DNA from: Desulfobacterales bacterium
Lineage (GTDB): Bacteria > Desulfobacterota > Desulfobacteria > Desulfobacterales > JAAELO01
Length of the DNA stretch: 64,000 nt
Direction of reading: 5' to 3'
NCBI GenBank assembly: GCA_024226555.1
Contig: JAAELO010000399.1
Location: 1 to 64,000, forward strand
A program made the translations under genes and the position numbers. Positions 16,135 through 26,058 of this stretch are shown here, piece by piece; position 1 is the first letter of the stretch, and each line of letters begins with the position of its first letter. The notes under the pieces are model-generated. The model was not told the DNA's origin. It saw only the letters and a program-made list of their open reading frames with translations, and ran no database searches.

Positions 16135-18723
16135 ATGTTAAATGAACCTAAAATTCATGATGAAGATGTTCAAATGTATCTTTCTGAGAGTCGTGAGATG
16201 ATTGAAGAGGTTGAGCCTTCTTTAATTCAAATGGGGAAAGATGAAAACAATCCCGAGAATCATGAGATGATTAACATGATTTTCAGAACATTTCATACAA
16301 TAAAGGGTAGTTCAAGCTTTTTTGACTACAATTATATAGTTTCTCTTACTCATCAGGCTGAAACGTTACTTGATAAGATAAGAGCTGGTTCTATAGATTT
16401 TAAATCGACCCATTCAGATGTTTTGTGCAGAGCCTGTGATGTCTTGAATATATTATTTAATCAGATTGAGAAAACGGGAAATGATCAGGATTTTGAAAAC
16501 CAGGTTGAACAGATAATTGTAGAACTTGAATATTTAGCAGATATAAAACCAATAAGAAAAGAAACCAAAAAAGTTAATATTTTATCTCTTGATAGAAACT
16601 ATACAATTTTTTTTGATGTTGTTAAGCAGTTGATTAAAGAAAATACAGATGATTGCAGATCAGTTATTGAAAAAATAAAAGATGAAATTGATTATAACTA
16701 CATTAAAAAAGCTAATAAAGATGTAAAAGCTTTAAAGGAATCTGCAGGTTTATTGCAAATATATAAAGTAAAAGAGATAGCAAAACTTTTAGAAGAGTTT
16801 ATATCTATTCTTTATGATCATCTTGAAGTATCAAAAGATGAACTAAATGTGTTGATGCAGTCATTTGAAATGATCACAATAATTATTGAAGAATTAGAAA
16901 ATGAAGGCACATATGATAGAATTGAATATATAGTTGAAAAATATCTAGACAATTTATCTGATATAGTAAGAGCTGTAAAAAACCAGATTTCACAGTCAGG
17001 TGAAATTTCACTTAAAGAAAATTTTGATCATGAAGTAATTAGTATTAGCACTGATATGGCTCAGCTCTTTGTACAAGAAGCCCTGGATCAGTTGGACTCT
17101 ATTGAAGAAAACTTAATAGACTATCTTGATAATCAGGAAATTGAAAGTGTTAAAGAAATTTTTAGATTATTCCATAGCTTCAAAGGTGCTTGTGGATTTA
17201 TGAATTACGAGGATCCTGAAATTATAAGCCATGGTGTTGAAACCTATTTGGAAAATATTATTGATAAAAAAGATAGAATAAAGGAGAGTCATCAGTCATT
17301 TTTACTGGAGATTGTTAATTTAATTCGAAGTGTTGTTAAGGTTATTGCAGTAAAAGGTGACTCTAAAATAGAAAATAGAAATAGCTACCTTAATAAAATT
17401 GAGGAGATGTCCCGATTTGAAGAAATTAAGCCTCAGGAAATAATAAAAACAGTAGAAAAGGAAAAAGTTGTTGAAGGCATAAAAACTAAAACTAAAAAGA
17501 AGGTAGATCATAGAAAAAAAAGACAGGTTTTAAAACGAGATATTAGAGTTAATATTTCCAAACTTGATGAACTTGTAGATTTGATAGGTGAGTTAGTTAT
17601 TGCAGAAGCCATGGTTATTAATAATCCAGACATAGAAGGTTTTGAACTGGAAAATTTTGAAAGATCTGCAACCCATTTGAATAAAATAGTAAGAGATCTT
17701 CAGGATGTGGCTCTATCTGTTAGAATGATCCCCATATCCGGCATTTTCAGAAAGATGATAAGACTTGTTCACGATATGTCTAAAAAGTCTTCAAAGAAGA
17801 TAAATTTAAAACTATTAGGTGAAGATACAGAGATAGACAAAACAGTCGCTGAATTGATTGCAGATCCCTTGGTACATTTGGTTAGGAATGCTATAGATCA
17901 TGGAATTGAAGGAAGTGATGAAAGAAAACGTGACGGGAAAAATGAAGCAGGTGAGTTGATACTTGAAGCAAAACATGAGGGAAATGAAGTATGGATAGTG
18001 GTTAGAGATGATGGCGGTGGTTTAAATAAAGAAAAAATAAAGAGTAAGGGGATAGAAAAAGGTATTATTCAACATGATGTTGAATTGGATGATAATGAAT
18101 TATATGAGTTAATTTTTGCTCCTGGGATATCTACTTCAGATCAGGTTACGGAAATATCTGGTAGGGGGGTAGGGATGGATGTTGTTAAGAAAAACATAGA
18201 GAATATTAATGGAAATATTGATGTTTTCAGCTATGAAAAAAAGGGAACAATGTTTGTTATAAGGATACCTTTAACCCTTGCTATTATTGAAGGTATGCTT
18301 GTTCGTGTTGGATCTTCAATTTATACGATACCTCTTTTATCAATACGGGAATCAATTCAGATTGAAAATGATGAAGTTACTGAAACGATTGATGGAAATG
18401 AAATGATAAGGGTCAGAGATGAGTTGATACCGATAATTAGATTGCACGAATTGTACTCCATTACTCCAGATTTTTATGATCTTAAAAAAGGCCTTCTGGT
18501 AATTGTAGAATATCATAAGAATTCATTTTGTCTTTTTATAGATGAAATATTAGGAGAGCAACAAACAGTAATTAAGGGAATGTCTAAATATATTGACCAG
18601 GTTAAAGGAATTTCCGGATGTACTATTTTAGGGGATGGGGAGATAAGTCTTATATTGGATATTGGAGGATTACTAAAAAGATCTCAGAAAATGGGTACGA
18701 ATCTTAAAATATCATATAACTAA
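16135..18723 (+). CDS. cheA: chemotaxis-type histidine kinase CheA with duplicated HPt domains
   Basis: 862 residues. Cytoplasmic kinase that autophosphorylates and feeds CheB/CheY-type receivers. Order: HPt1 with His54 in RTFHTIKGSSSFF; a second helical block at about 150-280 that looks like an HPt without the His (ANKDVKALKESAGLLQI); HPt2 with His347 in RLFHSFKGACGFM; a Lys-rich linker (about 440-470); dimerisation domain (RDIRVNISKLDELVDLIGELVIAEAM); catalytic domain with N box LVHLVRNAIDHG at about 579-590 and GRGVGMDVV; and a C-terminal CheW-like domain. Two active HPts plus a degenerate one is more than the single HPt of enteric CheA. Neighbours downstream are cheW, cheR and cheB. No receptor or stand-alone CheY is in the window. 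Confidence 0.96.
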   Translation: MLNEPKIHDEDVQMYLSESREMIEEVEPSLIQMGKDENNPENHEMINMIFRTFHTIKGSSSFFDYNYIVSLTHQAETLLDKIRAGSIDFKSTHSDVLCRACDVLNILFNQIEKTGNDQDFENQVEQIIVELEYLADIKPIRKETKKVNILSLDRNYTIFFDVVKQLIKENTDDCRSVIEKIKDEIDYNYIKKANKDVKALKESAGLLQIYKVKEIAKLLEEFISILYDHLEVSKDELNVLMQSFEMITIIIEELENEGTYDRIEYIVEKYLDNLSDIVRAVKNQISQSGEISLKENFDHEVISISTDMAQLFVQEALDQLDSIEENLIDYLDNQEIESVKEIFRLFHSFKGACGFMNYEDPEIISHGVETYLENIIDKKDRIKESHQSFLLEIVNLIRSVVKVIAVKGDSKIENRNSYLNKIEEMSRFEEIKPQEIIKTVEKEKVVEGIKTKTKKKVDHRKKRQVLKRDIRVNISKLDELVDLIGELVIAEAMVINNPDIEGFELENFERSATHLNKIVRDLQDVALSVRMIPISGIFRKMIRLVHDMSKKSSKKINLKLLGEDTEIDKTVAELIADPLVHLVRNAIDHGIEGSDERKRDGKNEAGELILEAKHEGNEVWIVVRDDGGGLNKEKIKSKGIEKGIIQHDVELDDNELYELIFAPGISTSDQVTEISGRGVGMDVVKKNIENINGNIDVFSYEKKGTMFVIRIPLTLAIIEGMLVRVGSSIYTIPLLSIRESIQIENDEVTETIDGNEMIRVRDELIPIIRLHELYSITPDFYDLKKGLLVIVEYHKNSFCLFIDEILGEQQTVIKGMSKYIDQVKGISGCTILGDGEISLILDIGGLLKRSQKMGTNLKISYN

Positions 18724-18892
18724 GGGGGAACTCTCTAAAAACAAGAGTTTTGATTGAAATTAAACGTTTATAAAAGCTTTTGGATTTTATAAAATCCCTG
18801 CTTGAGAAATAGATAAGGAGCCGATTTTACAGTTCAATCAAAAAAACTAAAACTAAAACCTTTTGTTTTATAGGCAGTTATTAGAGATTCCC
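18724..18892 (-). repeat. dispersed AT-rich repeat, copy 8
   Basis: It starts immediately after the cheA stop codon (18721-18723) with GGGGGAACTCTCTAAAAAC and ends GGCAGTTATTAGAGATTCCC, 32 bases before the cheW ATG. TAAG flanks both ends. More diverged in its interior than copies 2, 5 and 11. Confidence 0.85.
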
Positions 18893-18924
18893 TAAGAATA
18901 TAAATTTCTAAAAAAGGTGGGTAG

Positions 18925-19431
18925 ATGATTGATGATAATGACATGCTTGATGATGTTTTTTTTTCAGATGATGATGAAGATACTCAAAAGGATAAATATC
19001 TTACCTTTCGAATTAGAAAAGAGGAGTATGGCGTTGAAATACAGTGTGTCGTTGAAGTAATAGGTATAATGAAAATTACAGTTGTGCCTGATATGCCGGA
19101 ATTTATAAAAGGAGTAGTAAATTTAAGAGGTAAAGTGATACCGGTAGTAGATGTGAGAACAAGGTTCAAGGTAGAATTCAAAGAGTATGATGACCGAACA
19201 TGTGTATTGGTTGTGAATATAAATAATTCTGATATTGGGCTTGTAGTTGATACTGTCAGCGATGTTGTTGATATTCCGGAAGATTCTGTTGTACCACCTC
19301 CAAACATTAAGAAATCAGCAAGCAGCCGATTTATTAAAGGTATGGGTAAACTGGAAGAGAAAGTTATAATAATATTAGATGTAAATAAATTGTTATATGA
19401 CGATGAGTTGGAACAACTCTCTAATAAATAA
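18925..19431 (+). CDS. cheW: CheW adaptor protein
   Basis: 168 residues, one CheW domain coupling receptors to CheA. It has an acidic N-terminal tail of about 25 residues (DDNDMLDDVFFSDDDEDT) before the domain. Family motifs include YGVEIQCVVEVIGIM, VPDMPEFIKGVVNLRGKVIPVVDVRTRF and IGLVVDTVSDVVDI. An RBS-like AAGGTGGG precedes the ATG. It lies between cheA and cheR, separated from cheA by repeat copy 8. A possible fragment of the same repeat, with TTAGAGATTTCC near 19456-19467, follows the stop codon. Confidence 0.95.
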   Translation: MIDDNDMLDDVFFSDDDEDTQKDKYLTFRIRKEEYGVEIQCVVEVIGIMKITVVPDMPEFIKGVVNLRGKVIPVVDVRTRFKVEFKEYDDRTCVLVVNINNSDIGLVVDTVSDVVDIPEDSVVPPPNIKKSASSRFIKGMGKLEEKVIIILDVNKLLYDDELEQLSNK

Positions 19432-19553
19432 AATTTCTATTGAAATAAAATACTTAGAGATTTCCTAGTAATAGAATACATTGATAAATTAAAGCCAAAG
19501 TAGTTAATAAAAAACATTAATCAGAGTTACTCTGAAAACTAAAAAAAACATTT

Positions 19554-20384
19554 ATGGATTATAATTTAAATTCTATAGAAGAATATGAGTACAACAGTCT
19601 TAAAGAAATTGTTGATACAAATTTTGGTATTAATTTAAACAGAGAAAAAAAGTCTCTTATTGTTTCAAGATTAAAAGAATATCTTAAAAACAGAGAATTT
19701 AATAACTTTAAAGACTATGTGAAAGTACTAAGAGATGATAAAACAGGAATTGAAATAAGTGAACTTATTAATCGTATTACAACTAACCATACTTTTTTTT
19801 TTAGAGAAAAGGAGCATTATAATTTCTTCAAAGATGTTGTTATTGCCAATTTTGAAGAGAAGCTTACAGATGAAAAAGATTTCCGAATGTGGTGTGCTGG
19901 TTGTTCCTATGGGGATGAACCATACTCATTTCAAATACTACTATTTGAACATTTTAAAAATAGATATAAAAAATGGAAAGCAGGACTTTTAGCCACTGAT
20001 ATTTCGGAAAAAGCTCTAAATTATGCGAAAAAAGGAAGTTTTTCTGAACAGAGATTACGGAATATACCAAATGATTTAAAATTAAAGTATTTTATTAAAA
20101 AAGAAGATTATTGGGAGATAATAGATAAAGTTAAAAAAGAAGTTGTTTTCAGAAGGTTTAACTTAATGAATGAGAATTTCCCATACAAAAAAAAATTTCA
20201 TGTTATTTCATGCCGAAATGTAATGATATACTTTAATGAAGACAAAAGAACAAAGTTACTTTATAAATTATATGATTTTATTGAAGATGGAGGTCTCCTA
20301 TTCATTGGACATTCTGAATATATAAACAGACAAATATCAAAATTTAAATATATTATGCCTGGAATTTATCAGAAAGGGATATAA
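19554..20384 (+). CDS. cheR: chemotaxis protein methyltransferase CheR
   Basis: 276 residues. It methylates receptor glutamates using S-adenosylmethionine. The N-terminal helical domain carries LKEYLKNREFNNFKDYVKVL, followed by ELINRITTNHTFFFREKEHYNFF with the expected T-N-x-T-x-F-x-R-x pattern. The SAM motif is FRMWCAGCSYGDEPYSFQILL and the catalytic-domain signature is HVISCRNVMIYFNEDKRTKL. The usual Gly of the SxGEE motif is replaced by a SYGDEP variant. It ends 2 bases before cheB, so the two are surely co-transcribed. Confidence 0.95.
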   Translation: MDYNLNSIEEYEYNSLKEIVDTNFGINLNREKKSLIVSRLKEYLKNREFNNFKDYVKVLRDDKTGIEISELINRITTNHTFFFREKEHYNFFKDVVIANFEEKLTDEKDFRMWCAGCSYGDEPYSFQILLFEHFKNRYKKWKAGLLATDISEKALNYAKKGSFSEQRLRNIPNDLKLKYFIKKEDYWEIIDKVKKEVVFRRFNLMNENFPYKKKFHVISCRNVMIYFNEDKRTKLLYKLYDFIEDGGLLFIGHSEYINRQISKFKYIMPGIYQKGI

Positions 20385-20386
20385 TT

Positions 20387-21427
20387 ATGAATAATGAAAT
20401 CAGAGTTCTTGTTGTTGATGATTCTACACTTGCAAGAGAAATGATAAGCCACGGACTTAATAAAGATCCTGATATTGTTGTCGTTGCTACTGCTGAAGAT
20501 CCTTATGAAGCCAGGGATTTAATTATTACTAAAAAACCTGATGTTTTAACTCTTGATGTTGAAATGCCCAAAATGAATGGTGTAGAATTTTTAAAAAGGT
20601 TTATGCCTCAATATCCACTACCTGTGGTAATGGTATCTGCTTATACTGAGAAAGGAGCTGAAATTACACTGGAAGCTCTTGATTCAGGAGCAGTAGATTT
20701 TGTTACAAAACCAAAATCAGGATCTACTGGCGTAGATAGAATGATTAATGAATTGAAAACTAAAATAAAGATAGCCTCAACAGCTAATGTTTCTCACTGG
20801 AGAAAGAAAAAAAATATAAAAAGAAAGTTTGAAAGTTCTATATCAAATTACAATAAAGAAAATTGCATAATAGCAATAGGAGCATCAACAGGTGGAACTG
20901 AAGCAGTAAGTAATCTTTTGGCTGAATTTCCTGATGATATGCCAGGGATCATAATTGTTCAACATATGCCCGGTGGATTTACTAAAACATATGCAGATAG
21001 ATTAAATGATCTGTCAAATTTAAATGTAAAAGAAGCTGAAAACGGAGATATCGTCGAACAAGGTAAAGCGTATGTAGCAAAAGGTGGATTTCAAATTAAA
21101 TTAAAGAAGATTAATGATAAAAATATAATTGTAATTGAGGAAAGCGAGCCTCAACGTCTTCATAATCCATCAATTGATGTTTTATTCAATTCTCTAGCTG
21201 AAGTTGTTAACAAGGATAGTATAGGGATTATATTAACAGGAATGGGAAGTGATGGTGCTGAAGGTTTGTTAAATATGAAAAGAAGCGGTGCAAGAACATA
21301 TGCTCAGGATGAAGAATCCAGTGTTATTTATGGTATGCCAAAGGTAGCATATGAAATTGGAGCTGCTAATAAAAGATTGCACCTCAATGAAATTCCAGAT
21401 GAGATATTCAAAATACTTAATAAATAA
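20387..21427 (+). CDS. cheB: chemotaxis methylesterase CheB
   Basis: 346 residues. The receiver domain has phospho-acceptor Asp57 (PDVLTLDVEMPKMNG), a conserved Ser/Lys switch and KPK. The C-terminal methylesterase/deamidase domain holds the catalytic triad: Ser167 (IGASTGGTEAV), His193 (VQHMPGGFTKTYADRL) and Asp289 (TGMGSDGAEGL). Full length for the family. With CheR it forms the adaptation module of the pathway driven by the upstream CheA. Confidence 0.96.
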   Translation: MNNEIRVLVVDDSTLAREMISHGLNKDPDIVVVATAEDPYEARDLIITKKPDVLTLDVEMPKMNGVEFLKRFMPQYPLPVVMVSAYTEKGAEITLEALDSGAVDFVTKPKSGSTGVDRMINELKTKIKIASTANVSHWRKKKNIKRKFESSISNYNKENCIIAIGASTGGTEAVSNLLAEFPDDMPGIIIVQHMPGGFTKTYADRLNDLSNLNVKEAENGDIVEQGKAYVAKGGFQIKLKKINDKNIIVIEESEPQRLHNPSIDVLFNSLAEVVNKDSIGIILTGMGSDGAEGLLNMKRSGARTYAQDEESSVIYGMPKVAYEIGAANKRLHLNEIPDEIFKILNK

Positions 21428-21443
21428 TAAATGCGGATAGATT

Positions 21444-23828
21444 ATGAATGTAAAGCTTATAAGTAATAATTTTATTGTTAATAAAATTATAGAAGAAGAG
21501 ATGAAAAAAATCTCTTGTGACTTCCATATTCAAAAGAGAGTTGAAAGTGTAGATGATTCTGATGTTATAATTATTTTTGATAAGGATGCTCTTGATATAG
21601 TCAAGGATGTTAGAAGTAAAGAGATTGATAACAGCCTTGATAGGTGTGCTTTAATTTGTATTTCTGAAGAACTTAATGAAAAAAATAAAACTGAAATACT
21701 TGCAGCTGGTGTTGATGAGATAATTGAAGCACCTCTTCAGGAGGGAAAAGTTGTTTCAATTATTCAGAATAAAGTTATAACAAAACAGAAACTTAAAGGT
21801 TTGAATATTCTTGTTGTAGACGATTCAGAACCTATAACAAGAATTATATCAAATACTTTGAAAGAGTTTGACCTGGAAATAGCAACTGCATCAAATGGTT
21901 TGGAAGCATGGGAAATTCTGGATTGTGAAGAAGAAAACTTTGATATGATTATTACTGATCTAAATATGCCTGTTATGAGTGGTGAGGAGTTTTGTAGAAA
22001 AGTTAGAAATGATGAAAGATTTAGGACCCTTCCTGTATTATTTCTAACATCTCAGTCAAACAGAGAAACTGAAATAAGAATATTTAAAGCAGGTGCTTCA
22101 GATTTTATTATGAAACCTTTTTTTAAAGAGGTTTTCTTATCGAGAATAGTTGTACATCTTGAAAGCCATATACTAAATAAACAACTTAATGAAATTGTAG
22201 ATAATAGAACAAAGGCTCTTATAAAAGCTAAAAATGATGCTGAAAAAGCAAACATAGCAAAAAGTGAATTTCTTGCTAATATGAGTCATGAGATAAGAAC
22301 TCCTATGAATGGCGTCATTGGAATGACAACACTTTTACTTGATACTAAAATGACAAATGAACAAAGAGAATTTGCCAATACGGTAAAGTACAGTGCAAAT
22401 TCTCTGCTATCAATAATAAATGATATATTGGATTTTTCTAAAATTGATGCCGGAAAACTGGAAATTGAAATATATGAGTTCAATATTTTAGAACTTACGG
22501 AGGAAACTGTATCTGTCTTTTCTGTAAAACAGAATATTGATTTGGAATTTGTTTATGAAATGAAAAATGATGTGCCTGTACTTTTATATGGGGACCCGGG
22601 AAGAATCAGACAAATTCTTATAAATTTTATTGGAAATGCGGTTAAGTTTACAATGAAGGGTGAGATTTTTATAAGTGTTTCAGTTGAAAAAGAGGATAAA
22701 AATGAAGTAAAAATTAAATTTTCTGTAAAAGACACAGGTATTGGTATTCCTGAGGCTAAAAAAACCAAATTGTTTAAATCATTTTCCCAGGTCGATAGTT
22801 CAACAACCAGACAATATGGAGGCACCGGACTTGGTCTGATAATATCAAAGAAACTATCTGAATTAATGGGAGGTGAATGTGGTGTTGAAAGTGATGAAGG
22901 AGAAGGTTCAACGTTCTGGTTCACTGCTGTATTGAAAAAGCAGAATAAAAAAATAAAAGATAAAATACTATCTGATGCAAAGTATAAAAGAATTCTGGTG
23001 GTTGATGATAACAAAACTAATCTTAGAGTTATGAGTGGATATATTAAATCTTGGGGATTCCAATACAAAGTTGTAGAATCTGCAGATAAAGCTATGGAAG
23101 CTTTAGAAGATTCACTATCAGAAAAAAACAAATTTGATATGGTAATTTCAGATCATATGATGCCTGAAAAAGATGGTATGGATCTTGGACGTATGATTAA
23201 AAGTGATGAGAACTATAAAGATATACCTTTAATTATGCTGAGTTCATTTGGTTTGAAAGTAGATGATGATATGTTGAAGCAAGCAGGTTATGATCTCTTT
23301 CTTTCAAAACCTGTAAAAAGATCTATGCTTTTTAATACCATTGTTAATTATTTTGATGATGAAGATGATGAAGATGAAGAAGATAAGGTCAGGAAAAAAG
23401 CTGGAAAAAAGAAAACTATAAAGAAGAAGGTTGCTAAGAAAAAAACTAAAAAGAAAGGGAATATAGAAATTTTACTGACTGAAGATAATCCTGTTAATCA
23501 GAAACTTGCAGTAAAATTACTCCAAAAAGAGGGTTACAATGTTGATGTTGCAAATAATGGAGAAGAGGCTATAAATGCAATTCGATTAAAAAAATATGAT
23601 ATTGTTCTTATGGATGTTCAAATGCCTGTTAAAGATGGTCTAACAGCTACTAAAGAGATAAGAGATAGTATAGGTGATAAATTTGATCCAAATATTGTTA
23701 TTATTGGTTTAACAGCGAATGCTATGAAAGGTGACAGAGAAAAATGTATAAGCGCAGGTATGAATGACTATGTAACTAAACCTATTAAAAAAGAGAAGCT
23801 TTATGAAGCTATTGAAAAAAATTACTAA
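21444..23828 (+). CDS. hybrid sensor histidine kinase (REC-HisKA-HATPase-REC-REC)
   Basis: 794 residues, cytoplasmic, with no membrane segment. Order: a receiver-like but degenerate N-terminus (1-110, no clear acidic pocket); a true receiver with Asp172 ([15 protein letters not shown]); a coiled stretch; HisKA with His282 ([18 protein letters not shown]); HATPase ([39 protein letters not shown]); receiver ([28 protein letters not shown]); a very acidic then Lys-rich linker (about residues 640-675); and a last receiver ([24 protein letters not shown]). The terminal receivers need an HPt partner, which the HPt proteins at 15285-15623 and 24547-24861 could supply. It follows cheB by 16 bases. 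Confidence 0.94.
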   Translation: MNVKLISNNFIVNKIIEEEMKKISCDFHIQKRVESVDDSDVIIIFDKDALDIVKDVRSKEIDNSLDRCALICISEELNEKNKTEILAAGVDEIIEAPLQEGKVVSIIQNKVITKQKLKGLNILVVDDSEPITRIISNTLKEFDLEIATASNGLEAWEILDCEEENFDMIITDLNMPVMSGEEFCRKVRNDERFRTLPVLFLTSQSNRETEIRIFKAGASDFIMKPFFKEVFLSRIVVHLESHILNKQLNEIVDNRTKALIKAKNDAEKANIAKSEFLANMSHEIRTPMNGVIGMTTLLLDTKMTNEQREFANTVKYSANSLLSIINDILDFSKIDAGKLEIEIYEFNILELTEETVSVFSVKQNIDLEFVYEMKNDVPVLLYGDPGRIRQILINFIGNAVKFTMKGEIFISVSVEKEDKNEVKIKFSVKDTGIGIPEAKKTKLFKSFSQVDSSTTRQYGGTGLGLIISKKLSELMGGECGVESDEGEGSTFWFTAVLKKQNKKIKDKILSDAKYKRILVVDDNKTNLRVMSGYIKSWGFQYKVVESADKAMEALEDSLSEKNKFDMVISDHMMPEKDGMDLGRMIKSDENYKDIPLIMLSSFGLKVDDDMLKQAGYDLFLSKPVKRSMLFNTIVNYFDDEDDEDEEDKVRKKAGKKKTIKKKVAKKKTKKKGNIEILLTEDNPVNQKLAVKLLQKEGYNVDVANNGEEAINAIRLKKYDIVLMDVQMPVKDGLTATKEIRDSIGDKFDPNIVIIGLTANAMKGDREKCISAGMNDYVTKPIKKEKLYEAIEKNY

Positions 23829-23858
23829 GATATCCTTTTAAAAAAAAGATATCTTAGT
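23824..23858. terminator. bidirectional terminator after the che/hybrid-kinase genes
   Basis: ACTAAGATATC (23824-23834) pairs with GATATCTTAGT (23848-23858), an 11-bp stem followed on the plus strand by TTCATTTTTT. It includes the stop codon of the hybrid kinase and lies 9 bases from the stop of the convergent STAS gene, so it probably serves both. Confidence 0.8.
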
Positions 23859-23866
23859 TTCATTTT

Positions 23867-24175
23867 TTATGCAGATTTTTCAACAGTAAAGTGGCGATCC
23901 AGCCTCATAGTACTAAAAAGACCATATATATCATCAGCAATATTGGTGACAACAAGTTTCCCACCTTTTTGATCCAAAGAGTTATGTGTTGCTATAATGA
24001 CACCGATACCGACAGAATCAACCATCTCTACACCCTTTAAATCGATAACAAGTTGTTCAGGAGACTCTCCAATAAGTGTATTGAGTTCTGCTCTGAAATC
24101 ATTGGCCATTGAAGCAACAATATCCTTTCCAGGAGTAACTGTTATTTTTGAACCGTCTTTTGCTATTTCACTCAT
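23867..24175 (-). CDS. STAS domain protein (anti-sigma factor antagonist type)
   Basis: 102 residues, one STAS domain of the SpoIIAA/RsbV type. The phosphorylatable Ser is Ser54 in MVDSVGIGVIIATHNSL, within the family pattern DxSxxGL. GGKLVVTNIADDIYGLFSTMRLDRHFTV completes the domain. Such proteins are switched by a kinase and by PP2C phosphatases; the REC-PP2C protein at 24876-25997 is the obvious candidate phosphatase. No cognate RsbW-type kinase is visible in the window. It is encoded opposite to its neighbours. Confidence 0.93.
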   Translation of the reverse strand: MSEIAKDGSKITVTPGKDIVASMANDFRAELNTLIGESPEQLVIDLKGVEMVDSVGIGVIIATHNSLDQKGGKLVVTNIADDIYGLFSTMRLDRHFTVEKSA

Positions 24176-24546
24176 TTGTTCACCTCAATATTTGTGATTA
24201 ATTTACAAATAAACTTAATTTGATTTAGATTTTTAATAAGATTACAATTTATCATTGATAAGATCGTTTGTTTAAGTATTAGATTTGTTTTATTCTTAGA
24301 AAATATTACCATATTATATTAAAAGATACAATTTTAAATTAAAATTCAATAATATTCCAATATACTTTATTATAAAAAATAATTTGAAATCATTTTTTAT
24401 ACATCATCTCAAAATTTCTTGCCTAAATGTATGAAAATAATATATTATATTATAACACATCAATTGAAAACTATACCCAGAATATAAGAAATTGCCTAAA
24501 ATTAAAATGAATAAACTATTTTTTTATATATATCTTGGAGGTACTT
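24176..24546. other. AT-rich intergenic region, nothing recognised
   Basis: About 370 bases between the divergent STAS and HPt genes. Very AT-rich, with no dispersed repeat copy and no hairpin of note. It should contain promoters for both directions, but no box pair with convincing spacing stood out. Confidence 0.5.
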
Positions 24547-24861
24547 ATGGACTTTAAGTCGTTAGGTGAAAATTTAGGTCTTGAGGAGGATGAGTTCATT
24601 GAAATTGTTGAACTTTTTATTGATACAGCTCATAAAGATTTTGAGAGAATACAAGCAGCAGTTAATAATAATAATCCACAGGAACTTGTTGAATCTTCAC
24701 ACTCATTAAAAGGAGCCGCTGGAAATCTTGGTTTTAGTGAGATATCTAAATGCGCCGAGTTTATAGAAAAAAAAGGAAGAAATGGTGAAATAGATGGATT
24801 TGATTTACAATTATCTGATATAAAAAAAAGACTTGAAGAGATAAAAATTAAAATAGTTTAA
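24547..24861 (+). CDS. HPt domain phosphotransfer protein
   Basis: 104 residues, a single HPt domain. The phospho-His is His52 in SSHSLKGAAGNLGF. The start is ATG 24547 because GGAGGT lies 6 bases upstream; the frame extends 12 bases further to a TTG that overlaps this RBS and is unlikely. It is followed by the REC-PP2C gene after 14 bases, so the pair is probably co-transcribed and may form a relay with the hybrid kinase 700 bases upstream. Confidence 0.92.
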   Translation: MDFKSLGENLGLEEDEFIEIVELFIDTAHKDFERIQAAVNNNNPQELVESSHSLKGAAGNLGFSEISKCAEFIEKKGRNGEIDGFDLQLSDIKKRLEEIKIKIV

Positions 24862-24875
24862 ACTGGAATACAATA

Positions 24876-25997
24876 ATGAACAATGAAAAAAAACTATCTA
24901 TATTAATAGTCGATGATAATCCAACAAATGTAATGATTATTAAGACAACTCTTACTAAGGAGGGTTATCAGATTTACACCGCCCTTAATGGACCTGATGC
25001 CAGGAAAATAGCTAACGATAAGAAACCAGACCTGATATTATTAGATATTAAAATGCCTGGAGAAGATGGTTTTGAAGTAATCAAGAAACTTAAAAATGAT
25101 GGTGCAACCTCATCGATCACTGTAATTTTTTTAACGGGTGTTAGTGAAATAGATTCGAAGTTAGAAGGTTTTGAATTAGGTGCTGTAGATTATATAACCA
25201 AACCGTTTCACCCTTTAGAGGTACTTGCACGAGTAAGGCTGCATCTTAAATTATCAATTGCAACAAACTCTTTGATTGCAAATCAAGCTTCAAAGCTTAA
25301 GCAGATAACTGATGCTCAGACATCTCTACTAATAAAACCCGAGGAGATTCCTGATGCTGTTTTTGGTGTTTATTATCATGCACTAAATGAAGCAGGAGGT
25401 GATTTTTATGAAGTAATGACCATATCAGAAGATATTCATGGTTATTTTGTAGCCGATTTTTCTGGTCATGATATAAGTACAAGCTATTTAACATCATCAG
25501 TTAAAGCCCTTTTAAAACAAAACTGTTCATTAATCTATAAACCAGAAGAAAGTATAAAAATGGTTAATGATGTTCTGCATGAAATACTGCCAGCTGGAAA
25601 ATATTTAACAGCTTGTTACGTTAGATTAAACAGAAAATCAAAATCTATGACAATTATAAACTCGGGGCATCCACCTGTCTGCTATATACCTGTGAATGGA
25701 GAAGCTCGTGTGATTGAGCAGGAAGGTGATGTTGTAGGTATATTTAAAGATGTTGTTTTTGGTAAGGAAACCATTAAAGTTGAAAAGGGTGATAGGTTTT
25801 TTATGTATACAGATGGACTTATAGAATCTTCAAAAGATAAGATTGTTTGGACTGAAGGTGCTAAAATGATGCTTGATGCATGTGTAAAGTTAAATGATGT
25901 TGATATTGATAAAGCTCCAAAAGAGATCTCAAGGTATTTGACAAATGAATTTCAGGATCTTGATGATGATATTGTTGTTATTGGTATAGAAATATAA
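24876..25997 (+). CDS. response regulator with PP2C-type serine phosphatase output (RsbU/SpoIIE-like)
   Basis: 373 residues. Receiver domain at about 1-125 with Asp57 (PDLILLDIKMPGEDG) and the conserved switch Lys in DYITKPFHPLEVLAR; a short helical linker (IATNSLIANQASKLKQI); and a SpoIIE/PP2C phosphatase domain from about residue 150. The metal-binding motifs are NEAGGDFYEV, VADFSGHDISTSY, SGHPPV, FMYTDGLIES and DLDDDIVVIGIEI. It is expected to dephosphorylate a STAS protein when phosphorylated, and a STAS gene lies nearby. This makes the cluster a plausible partner-switching output of the phosphorelay. Confidence 0.94.
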   Translation: MNNEKKLSILIVDDNPTNVMIIKTTLTKEGYQIYTALNGPDARKIANDKKPDLILLDIKMPGEDGFEVIKKLKNDGATSSITVIFLTGVSEIDSKLEGFELGAVDYITKPFHPLEVLARVRLHLKLSIATNSLIANQASKLKQITDAQTSLLIKPEEIPDAVFGVYYHALNEAGGDFYEVMTISEDIHGYFVADFSGHDISTSYLTSSVKALLKQNCSLIYKPEESIKMVNDVLHEILPAGKYLTACYVRLNRKSKSMTIINSGHPPVCYIPVNGEARVIEQEGDVVGIFKDVVFGKETIKVEKGDRFFMYTDGLIESSKDKIVWTEGAKMMLDACVKLNDVDIDKAPKEISRYLTNEFQDLDDDIVVIGIEI

Positions 25998-26058
25998 GTT
26001 AAATTGAATTCTATAGAATTAAAATCCTATCAATTTGAATAAATTCAAAAATATCATA

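Noticed and set aside
19430-19468. Possible thirteenth repeat copy after cheW
   Set aside because: Only a short similarity (TTAGAGATTTCC) remains; no left terminus or internal blocks, so not counted.
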